From positions 20,319-46,134 of the forward strand of contig DGWH01000015.1 in assembly GCA_002395225.1 (NCBI GenBank): a stretch of DNA of 25,816 nt, written 5' to 3'. Of this stretch, positions 6,880-13,455 are shown piece after piece. The translations under genes and the position numbers were made by a program. The notes beneath the pieces were generated by a model that had not been told where the DNA came from, did no database searches, and saw nothing but the letters and a program-made list of their open reading frames with translations. This DNA comes from Christensenella sp. UBA4263. Its GTDB lineage: Bacteria; Bacillota; Clostridia; Christensenellales; Aristaeellaceae. Position 1 is the first letter of the stretch, and each line of letters opens with the position of its first letter.

Positions 6880-7800
6880 ATGGCAAAAGAGAAAACGAAC
6901 AAGACGCCTGCTGCGATTCTGAATGTAACCCCGACCAAAGGGGACAAGGTATTCGATGTCATCAACATCATTATCATGGTCCTGCTTTGCATCATCATTG
7001 TCTATCCGCTGTATTACGTTGTTCTCGCTTCGATTACCGATCCGAGGGTGGTCAATACCGGAAAGATGCTCTTCTGGCCTGAGGCTCCCTACTTCAAGGG
7101 TTATCAGGAAGCACTGACCTATCCGCAGCTGATTTCCGGATACAAGAATACGATCTGGTATACGTTCCTCAACGCCATCGTGGCACTGGCCTGCACCATC
7201 CCCGGTGCTTACGCCCTCTCCCGCCGCGATCTTCCGGGACGCCGGCCGATCATGTTCCTGTTCACGTTCACCATGTTCTTTAACGGCGGCATCATCCCGA
7301 TGTTCCTGACCATTAAGAGCCTCGGCATCTACAACACCCCCTGGGCACTGGTTCTCCCCGCAGCCGTCAGCGTATACAACCTGATCGTCTGCCGGTCCTT
7401 CTTTGAGAGCTCCCTGCCTCAGGACCTGCTGGAAGCTGCACAGATCGACGGATGCACCGACTTCCGCTTCTTCTTCCAGTTTGCCATTCCGCTTTCCAAG
7501 ACCATCATCGCCGTTATGTTGCTTTATTATGCCACGGCCATGTGGAACACCTTCTTCAACGCCCTCATGTTCCTGCAGGACGATGACCGCATGCCCCTGC
7601 AGGTTGTCCTGCGCAACCTGGTTCTCTCCAATCAGCTGAGTGCCAGTGCATCCGGCGCCGAGGCCGCTGAAAAGCAGAAACTGGTTGACCAGCTCAAATA
7701 CGTTATCATCACCGTTTCTGCCGTTCCGCTGATGATCGTCTATCCGTTCGTTCAGAAGTATTTCGCCTCCGGCGTTATGCTCGGTGCCGTAAAGGGCTGA
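6880..7800 (+). CDS. ABC sugar transporter permease, LplC/YtcP type
   Basis: Second membrane subunit, 306 residues, six membrane segments starting at about residue 25 (FDVINIIIMVLLCIIIVYP). The EAA loop reads LLEAAQIDGCTDFRFFFQFA. It shows the family's features: SITDPRVV after the first segment and ALSRRDLPGRR in the cytoplasmic loop. The ATG at 6880 was chosen because GGGGGGATC precedes it and it starts 16 nt after the first permease stop; the longer frame would overlap that gene. It works as a heterodimer with the preceding permease. The coding sequence prefers C-ending codons, as the next gene does, which suggests high expression. Confidence 0.93.
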   Translation: MAKEKTNKTPAAILNVTPTKGDKVFDVINIIIMVLLCIIIVYPLYYVVLASITDPRVVNTGKMLFWPEAPYFKGYQEALTYPQLISGYKNTIWYTFLNAIVALACTIPGAYALSRRDLPGRRPIMFLFTFTMFFNGGIIPMFLTIKSLGIYNTPWALVLPAAVSVYNLIVCRSFFESSLPQDLLEAAQIDGCTDFRFFFQFAIPLSKTIIAVMLLYYATAMWNTFFNALMFLQDDDRMPLQVVLRNLVLSNQLSASASGAEAAEKQKLVDQLKYVIITVSAVPLMIVYPFVQKYFASGVMLGAVKG

Positions 7801-7819
7801 TTCATTTCTTTGCAACGCA

Positions 7820-7836
7820 CTCACGCGTTTCGTGAG
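7820..7836 (+). other. Small hairpin before the solute-binding protein gene
   Basis: CTCACG, loop CGTTT, CGTGAG in the spacer between permease and binding-protein genes. It may protect the downstream mRNA segment; there is no terminator tail. Confidence 0.35.
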
Positions 7837-7870
7837 ATCACATATTGATTCATTAAGGAGGAATCCCGTG

Positions 7871-9631
7871 ATGAAGAAAGTCGTTTCTTTGCTCATCGCT
7901 GCGATGCTCGTTCTTTCCTGCGTCGCCGCACTCGCTGACCTGAGCCCCAAGACCAAGGAAGCGGTTGAAGCCGGCCTCGTCGTTCTCGACGGCAGCCAGG
8001 GCACAACCATTATCCCTGATCCCGATGCCTTCGAAGCCAAGTATGGCAAGCTCAGCATGCTGTTCGTCAACTCCGCCAGCCGCAAGGTTCCGGTTGAGGA
8101 ACTGGCCATGGTCAAGCGCTGGGAAAAGGATACCGGCGTTCGCTTTGACTGGCAGAAGATCCCGGCCGACGGCGCTCAGGAAAAGATCAACCTGATGCTC
8201 ACCAGCGGCGAGAAGCTGCCCGATGCCTTCTTCAACTTTGGCGACGGCAAGTCCACCACGATCGTGGTCAACGCTCTCGGACAGGACGTTTTCCTTCCGA
8301 CCGAAGACCTCATCAAGGAGTACATGCCCACGCTGACCAAGGTTCTCCAGGACAACCCCAACTACATGCAGGAAGTGACCGCTCCTGACGGCCACACCTA
8401 CGGCTTCCCCTACATCGAGCAGATGTTCGGTCTCGTTCTGACCCCTGGTCCGCTGCTCATCAACCAGGTATGGCTTGACAAGGTCGGCATGAAGATGCCC
8501 ACCACCGTCGATGAGCTGACCGAAGTTCTCCGCGCCTTCAAGGCCGCCGGCGACCTGAACGGAAACGGCGAAGCGGATGAAATCCCCATGGCCACCATCT
8601 TCGGTGCCGGCACCAGCGACACCTTCGGTTCCTATGACATGTTCTATCGTTTCACCGGCGCTTTCGGCTGCGAGGACACGGTCTGCGGCGGCTATGAGAA
8701 TGCCAACCACCTGCGCCAGATCGACGGCAAGGTGACCTACACCGCTATCGATCCCGCTTTCGGCAAGACTGCCATGTACTTCCATCAGCTGTATGAGGAA
8801 GGCCTGCTCAACGTGGACTGCTTCGAGCCCATGACCGGTTCTTCCACCAACTACACCAACAACGAAATCGCTCAGGACATCGCCAAGATCGGCGTTATGG
8901 GCGTATGGAGCGACATGTCCATCATCAACAACTCCGTCCGTCATGAGTATGTCCCGATCCCGCAGCTCCAGGGCGAAGCCGGCACCACGGGCAATGCACT
9001 CAACTACTCCGAGCTGCAGGATGCCTGCGACACCGCCATCACCGTTGACTGCGAATTCCCGGAAATCATCGCTGCTTTCACCGAGTACATGATCTCTGAT
9101 CCGCAGCTCTCCGTCCAGTCCAACTGGGGCGCCATCGGCGGCAACTACTACCTGGCTGACGACGGTGTCATGCGTTTCCACCTCGACGAGAACGGCGACA
9201 TCATCACCGGCACCGAGTGGGGCGACTTCCAGAACAACTTCGGCCAGGCCCGTGAGAACACCACCACCTGCCGCGGTTCCATGATCGTCCTCAACGAGTA
9301 CTACAATACCCCCGAGCAGCCCAACGGCATCGTTGAGTACACCTATGACGCTGCCAACCTCCTCGCCTTCCAGCGTGTCAACGGCAAGGAAAAAGATCTC
9401 GAGCAGTATGACACCATCCCGAAGATCATGCTCCTCAACGAAGAGCAGCAGGAGATTTCCCGTCTGGTGGAGGTCACCAACCCCATCGTCAAGAAATACA
9501 TCCAGCAGTGGGTTATCAACGGCAACGTGGACAGCACCTGGGATGCTTATGTATCCGAACTGAAGGGTGCCGGCATTGACCGCATCGTTGAGATCTACCA
9601 GACCGCTCTGGACCGCATCAACGGCAAATAA
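7871..9631 (+). CDS. Extracellular solute-binding protein for fructo-oligosaccharides/sucrose (LplA/SusX/FusA-like)
   Basis: Captures the sugar outside the membrane and delivers it to the two permeases. The 586 residues are the large size class used for oligosaccharides. The ATG at 7871 follows AAGGAGG by about 9 nt. The N terminus is a signal sequence (MKKVVSLLIAAMLVLSC, then VAALADLSP). Cleavage is ambiguous: C17 gives a poor lipobox (VLSC), while ALA-D near residue 22 is a good signal peptidase I site. At residues 228-237 there is a D-x-N-x-N-x-E-x-D-E stretch (DLNGNGEADE) like the calcium-binding EF-hand-type loop known in FOS-binding proteins such as FusA. Codon choice is extremely biased to C-ending codons, the strongest in the window, fitting a very abundant protein. 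A hairpin after the gene probably stabilises its mRNA. Exact sugar specificity is inferred from context. Confidence 0.9.
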   Translation: MKKVVSLLIAAMLVLSCVAALADLSPKTKEAVEAGLVVLDGSQGTTIIPDPDAFEAKYGKLSMLFVNSASRKVPVEELAMVKRWEKDTGVRFDWQKIPADGAQEKINLMLTSGEKLPDAFFNFGDGKSTTIVVNALGQDVFLPTEDLIKEYMPTLTKVLQDNPNYMQEVTAPDGHTYGFPYIEQMFGLVLTPGPLLINQVWLDKVGMKMPTTVDELTEVLRAFKAAGDLNGNGEADEIPMATIFGAGTSDTFGSYDMFYRFTGAFGCEDTVCGGYENANHLRQIDGKVTYTAIDPAFGKTAMYFHQLYEEGLLNVDCFEPMTGSSTNYTNNEIAQDIAKIGVMGVWSDMSIINNSVRHEYVPIPQLQGEAGTTGNALNYSELQDACDTAITVDCEFPEIIAAFTEYMISDPQLSVQSNWGAIGGNYYLADDGVMRFHLDENGDIITGTEWGDFQNNFGQARENTTTCRGSMIVLNEYYNTPEQPNGIVEYTYDAANLLAFQRVNGKEKDLEQYDTIPKIMLLNEEQQEISRLVEVTNPIVKKYIQQWVINGNVDSTWDAYVSELKGAGIDRIVEIYQTALDRINGK

Positions 9632-9647
9632 TTCAATCCGCATTGAC

Positions 9648-9677
9648 GGGGAAGGAGGTTCGCCTTCTTCCCCTTTT
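9648..9677 (+). terminator. Partial terminator / mRNA-stabilising hairpin after the binding-protein gene
   Basis: GGGGAAGGAGG (9648-9658), tetraloop TTCG, CCTTCTTCCCC (9663-9673), then TTTTCACTTTT. A stable UUCG hairpin between a highly expressed binding-protein gene and its enzyme gene usually gives partial read-through and unequal expression. Confidence 0.7.
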
Positions 9678-9779
9678 CACTTTTATCAGAAAACAGGCTG
9701 ACGCAGTTCGTCCATGTCCGGCAAAAGCCTCTCACAGAGGCCCCACCCGGATAGACAGCGCATAAAAAGGAGTTTCCGT

Positions 9780-11186
9780 ATGAGTACAAAAGCGTACCGC
9801 GATTTTCGCCCGTTCGTGCATTTTACGCCCAAATACGGCTGGATCAATGATCCGAACGGACTGACTTATGAAAACGGAACCTGGCATCTTTTTGCCCAGC
9901 ATAACCCGGATGAACCCATCTGGGGCCCCATGCACTGGCTCCACGCCACCAGTACGGATCTCCTGCACTGGACGGAGCACGGCGTCGCACTGGCGCCGGA
10001 TGAGCTGGGCATGATTTTCTCCGGAAGCGCCGTCATTGATCAGGGGAACACCTCCGGCCTCGGCCAGAGTGACAATCCCATGGTCGTGATCTATACCAGT
10101 CACGGGGAACACGAGCAGCAGAGCATCGCCGTGTCCGATGACCGCTTCCACTTTACCCCCTATGCCGGCAATCCGGTCATCCCCAATACCGAAAAGCGCA
10201 ACTTCCGCGACCCCAAGGTCTTCCGCAATCCCATCCGGAACTGCTGGACCATGGTTCTGGCCGCCGGTGACCGCGCTGAATTCTACGCCTCTTCGGACCT
10301 GATTCACTGGACAAAGACCGGTGATTTCGGTTCCCGGGAAAATCATCTGAACGGGGTATTTGAATGCACGGATCTGTTCCCGCTTCAGGCACCGGATGGC
10401 AGTGAAGTGTGGGTTCTAGTGGTTTCCATGGCCCTGCACTCCGAATTCGGCGGCGGCCGGATGCAGTATTTCCTCGGGCATTTTGACGGGGATACCTTTA
10501 CCGAGGACGCCCCGCACAGCCCGTACATTCTCGATTCCGGATACGACAACTATGCCGCCGTCACCTTTTTCGGCACAGAAAAGCGGATCATGATCGGCTG
10601 GGGTTCCTCCCCGAGCTATGCGCCCTTTGCACCGACCGGTGATTTCTGCTGCCTCATGACCTATGCACGGGAACTTTCCCTGGTTGAAACCGACAGCGGC
10701 CTCCGTCTTTCCTCAAAACCCATTACACCGTCCTTTGCACTGACGGAAATATCGCGGGAACCGATGCCAGCCAACCTCCGTTTCCCCCAGCGGTATATTC
10801 CCAAAGCAGCCGGTGCCCTTCCGGGCGAGCTGTTCCACATCCACGTGGAGGCAGATGAGGCCTTTGATCTCATGCTCTCCAATGACGAAGGAGAGGAACT
10901 GCATATCCTCATCAACAATGAGCAGAAGCTGGTTGTCGACCGGACCCGGGCGGGGCTGCGCAGTTTCGATCCGGTCTTTGAATCCGGTGTCTGCTCTGTC
11001 ACCTCCGCTCCCCGGAACAATTTTGGAAAAATCAGTCTGGACCTGTATTTTGACCGGATGTTTGTCGAAGTCTTTACCGATAATGGAACCGTCCTCAATT
11101 CCTCCATGGTTTTCCCGAAAAAACCGTATCAGACCGCAACGCTGACCGGCAACGGAACGATGTGGATCGGACACCCGGAGAAATAA
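9780..11186 (+). CDS. GH32 beta-fructosidase (levanase/inulinase/FOS hydrolase type), intracellular
   Basis: Releases terminal beta-linked fructose from fructo-oligosaccharides, levan- or inulin-type oligomers or sucrose. The 468-residue protein has no signal peptide, so it acts on imported oligosaccharides. All three GH32 catalytic motifs are present: nucleophile D24 in WINDPNG, transition-state aspartate D144 in FRDP, and acid/base E195 in FECTD. The five-bladed propeller (about 1-320) is followed by a beta-sandwich domain (about 340-468). The ATG at 9780 follows AAAAAGGAG by 7 nt; the longer open frame upstream has no ribosome site. It follows the binding-protein gene across a leaky hairpin and ends at a strong terminator. 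It differs in motif context from the second GH32 (WINDPNGLTYENGTW versus WMNDPNGFCFYQGQY), suggesting a division of labour by chain length or linkage. Confidence 0.93.
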   Translation: MSTKAYRDFRPFVHFTPKYGWINDPNGLTYENGTWHLFAQHNPDEPIWGPMHWLHATSTDLLHWTEHGVALAPDELGMIFSGSAVIDQGNTSGLGQSDNPMVVIYTSHGEHEQQSIAVSDDRFHFTPYAGNPVIPNTEKRNFRDPKVFRNPIRNCWTMVLAAGDRAEFYASSDLIHWTKTGDFGSRENHLNGVFECTDLFPLQAPDGSEVWVLVVSMALHSEFGGGRMQYFLGHFDGDTFTEDAPHSPYILDSGYDNYAAVTFFGTEKRIMIGWGSSPSYAPFAPTGDFCCLMTYARELSLVETDSGLRLSSKPITPSFALTEISREPMPANLRFPQRYIPKAAGALPGELFHIHVEADEAFDLMLSNDEGEELHILINNEQKLVVDRTRAGLRSFDPVFESGVCSVTSAPRNNFGKISLDLYFDRMFVEVFTDNGTVLNSSMVFPKKPYQTATLTGNGTMWIGHPEK

Positions 11187-11191
11187 AACCG

Positions 11192-11223
11192 AGGTACACA
11201 GATTCCATCTGTGTACCTTTTTT
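11192..11223 (+). terminator. Rho-independent terminator after the first GH32 gene
   Basis: AGGTACACAGA (11192-11202), loop TTCCA, TCTGTGTACCT (11208-11218), then T residues. It separates the transporter-GH32 operon from the second GH32 gene, which has its own promoter. Confidence 0.9.
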
Positions 11224-11306
11224 GCATTCCCCCGGACGTCATGGCGGTGCACCTTCTTTCTGAAACAGCATGAAACACTTCCAGCGGGGAATCCTTCAAA
11301 TTTCCA

Positions 11307-11335
11307 TGTACATTCCGTCATGTTTTTGGTAGAAT
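11307..11335 (+). promoter_or_regulatory. Promoter of the second GH32 gene
   Basis: TGTACA (11307-11312), 17-bp spacer, TAGAAT (11330-11335). Two direct TGAAACA heptamers 10 bp apart (11261 and 11271) lie upstream and resemble operator half sites. The predicted leader is about 280 nt and contains the tandem structured repeats. Confidence 0.55.
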
Positions 11336-11384
11336 AGGCAAAGTTAGTCGTATCTACCACGAATAAACATCTGGTACTCCGGAC

Positions 11385-11621
11385 CAGAACCAGGCTGCTC
11401 CGGCATAACACCAACGCTGACACTCTCTAAAGAAGTTGTCCTGTCGCGCAGCGTCGATTTGTCAAGTATGAACATCAGAAAAGCCGCGGCGCCGAAAGCC
11501 CAAGCTGCGGCTCTCTTAAAGGAGCGGCCCTGTCGCGCAGCGACAGTTTGTCAAATCCAGGCCTCAGACAAAAGCAGCTCCGGCAAACGACCAACATTGA
11601 GGCCTGCAAAGGAGGAACCGT
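11385..11621 (+). repeat. Tandem structured leader repeats upstream of the second GH32 gene (about 89-nt period)
   Basis: The last unit begins GAGCGGCC at 11522, folds as CTGTCGC-GCA-GCGACAG (11530-11546), then TTTGTC with GACAAA 14 nt later, then CTCCGGCAAAC (CTCCGG at 11578-11583). The preceding unit has CTGTCGCGCAGCG at 11441, 89 nt upstream, with a more degenerate remainder. A still earlier unit end, GCTGCTCCGGC with CTCCGG at 11398-11403, is 180 nt (two periods) from the last one. The same blocks recur before lacI and at the right window edge. Known riboswitch consensus sequences were not recognised. Confidence 0.8.
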
Positions 11622-13088
11622 ATGAACCCTTCCCTTCTCCTGCAAAAAGCACGGGATTACGAGCAGGAACAATCCGCGCAGATTTCCCCCGCCTCCCGTC
11701 CCCTGTTTCATCTGACTCCTCAGGTCGGATGGATGAATGATCCGAACGGTTTCTGTTTCTATCAGGGACAGTACCATCTGTTTTTTCAGTATCATCCGTA
11801 CAGCACCCAGTGGGGCCCCATGCACTGGGGACACGCCGTCAGCGATGACCTGGTTCACTGGCAGCCCTGCCCCTGTGCCCTGGCACCGGATACCCCTGCG
11901 GATGCGGACGGATGCTTTTCCGGAAGCGCCGTACAAATGTCGGACGGTCGTCTTCTGCTCATCTATACCGGCGTAACGGATATGCAGAATCCGGTGGATT
12001 ACCATCAGGATCAGTGCATTGCCATTGGCGATGGAATCAACTTTGAAAAGTTTTCCGGAAATCCGGTCATCAAGGCCAGTCTGCTTCCGGATGCCTTCAG
12101 CCGTCATGACTTCCGTGATCCCAAAATCTGGCGTGAACCGGATGGCACCTATCGCGTGGTTGCCGGAAACCGCCATCAGACCCAATGCGGAACCATCGTC
12201 CTGTTCAGAAGCGACAATGCCGTTGACTGGCAGTACGTCGGCGAAATCGATTCAAGCCTGGGCGAATATGGCCAGATGTGGGAGTGCCCGGACTTCTTTA
12301 CCCTGAACGGCAGGCAAGTGCTGCTGGTCAGCCCGCAGGAAATGACCGCCAGGGATGACTTTCACCCGGGATACGGCACCGTCGTGGTTACGGGCTCCTT
12401 TGATGAGGCTGCCTGCCGGTTTACCCGCGAAAGCATCCATCCCATCGATTTCGGCTTTTCCTTCTATGCCTCTCAGACGACACTTGCGCCGGATGGCCGG
12501 CGGATCATGGTCGCCTGGATGGAGAACTGGGAAACCTGCCGGCTGGCGCCCCGTCCGCATCCCTGGTTCTCTCAGATGACCCTGCCCAGGGAACTGTCCA
12601 TTGAAAACGACCGGCTTCTGCAGCGTCCCGTACGGGAAATCGAGACGCTCTGGCAGGATGACTGCAGAGGCGAAATTCGCCTGCAGGGGGACATTACCCT
12701 CCCGGAGATTCACGGACGGATCATTGACATGACCGTTGACGTCGACTTTCATTCCTCCGACTGTCAGCTCTTTTCCATGGATGTGGCCAAGGATTCCGCC
12801 CGCTATGTTCGCATCTCCTATGAGGCTGACCGGGGCGAACTCGTCTTTGACCGCAGTCACTGCGGCACTGTCCGGGATATCGTTCATATCCGCCGCATTC
12901 CGGTTTCTCTGCGGGACAACCGTCTCACCCTGCGCCTGGTCATGGACAGGGAGAGCATTGAGCTGTTCGTGGGAGATGGTGAAATCGCCTTTACCGCCGT
13001 CATCCCCTCCTCTCCGGAGGCCGAGGGCATTTCCTTCTTTGCCGATCAGCCGGTCCATCTGACCGCCCGGCTGCATCATCTCGGCTGA
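11622..13088 (+). CDS. scrB: GH32 sucrose hydrolase (sucrose-6-phosphate hydrolase/invertase family), intracellular
   Basis: Splits sucrose (or sucrose 6-phosphate, or short fructo-oligosaccharides) into fructose and glucose. The 488-residue protein has the ScrB/SacA-type N terminus (about 30 residues before the first catalytic strand) and all GH32 catalytic residues: D40 in WMNDPNG, D166 in FRDP, E221 in WECPD. It has no signal peptide. The ATG follows AAAGGAGG by 6-7 nt. No PTS sucrose permease is encoded nearby while an ABC importer is, so the physiological substrate is more likely unphosphorylated sucrose despite the usual family name. It is transcribed separately from the first GH32 gene, behind a promoter and a long repetitive leader, and ends before a strong terminator. 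The gene symbol is by family resemblance. Confidence 0.9.
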   Translation: MNPSLLLQKARDYEQEQSAQISPASRPLFHLTPQVGWMNDPNGFCFYQGQYHLFFQYHPYSTQWGPMHWGHAVSDDLVHWQPCPCALAPDTPADADGCFSGSAVQMSDGRLLLIYTGVTDMQNPVDYHQDQCIAIGDGINFEKFSGNPVIKASLLPDAFSRHDFRDPKIWREPDGTYRVVAGNRHQTQCGTIVLFRSDNAVDWQYVGEIDSSLGEYGQMWECPDFFTLNGRQVLLVSPQEMTARDDFHPGYGTVVVTGSFDEAACRFTRESIHPIDFGFSFYASQTTLAPDGRRIMVAWMENWETCRLAPRPHPWFSQMTLPRELSIENDRLLQRPVREIETLWQDDCRGEIRLQGDITLPEIHGRIIDMTVDVDFHSSDCQLFSMDVAKDSARYVRISYEADRGELVFDRSHCGTVRDIVHIRRIPVSLRDNRLTLRLVMDRESIELFVGDGEIAFTAVIPSSPEAEGISFFADQPVHLTARLHHLG

Positions 13089-13186
13089 ATACCGGCCCGC
13101 CGCAGAGCCTGCCCATAACACCGGCTTTCGGCGCCGCATCTTTTGGGGTGCTCCCATTCAGCACAGCAGCGCGGCGCGTCGACCCG

Positions 13187-13216
13187 CTCCTTTCCCTTTT
13201 CGGGAAAGGAGTTTTT
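13187..13216 (+). terminator. Rho-independent terminator after scrB
   Basis: CTCCTTTCCC (13187-13196), loop TTTTC, GGGAAAGGAG (13202-13211), then five T residues. Confidence 0.9.
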
Positions 13217-13391
13217 CTGTCCCCCGGGCAAAACGTCTTCCGTTTATCCGGATCTTTCCAAAACTTTTTTCGCCGGAGTTCGATTCCGTATTTTGCGCCC
13301 AGAGGGTTTTCACTCCACCACATGCAGTGGAAAAGAACCGGAAACGGCCTGTTTTCAGCGTTCAGGAAGCCTTTGTCCTGCTTTTCCTCCC

Positions 13392-13420
13392 TTGCGAATT
13401 CGCCGGCTTTTGGTTAAAAT
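13392..13420 (+). promoter_or_regulatory. Promoter of the peptidoglycan-binding protein gene
   Basis: TTGCGA (13392-13397), 17-bp spacer, TAAAAT (13415-13420). The start point would be about 30 nt upstream of the GTG start. Confidence 0.6.
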
Positions 13421-13455
13421 ACTCAATGGATTAATGATTGAAAGGTGTGAAAATC

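Larger units (their letters stand above)
13089..13455. other. Intergenic region: scrB terminator and promoter of the peptidoglycan-binding protein gene
   Basis: Apart from the terminator at 13187-13216 and the promoter at 13392-13420, no gene or repeat is apparent in these 367 bases. Confidence 0.6.

Noticed and set aside
5994..6998. Minus-strand frame of about 334 codons opposite the first permease
   Set aside because: Shadow of the permease; its translation is rich in Asp, Gly and Val without domain character.
7853..9643. Long antisense open frame of about 596 codons covering the solute-binding protein gene
   Set aside because: It is created by the extreme C-ending codon bias of the sense gene; its translation is low-complexity and lacks any fold signature or ribosome site.
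11459..11740. Short open frame (93 codons) through the scrB leader
   Set aside because: It runs through the tandem repeats and into scrB in another frame; the repeats are better explained as structured non-coding leader, and there is no homologue-like sequence.
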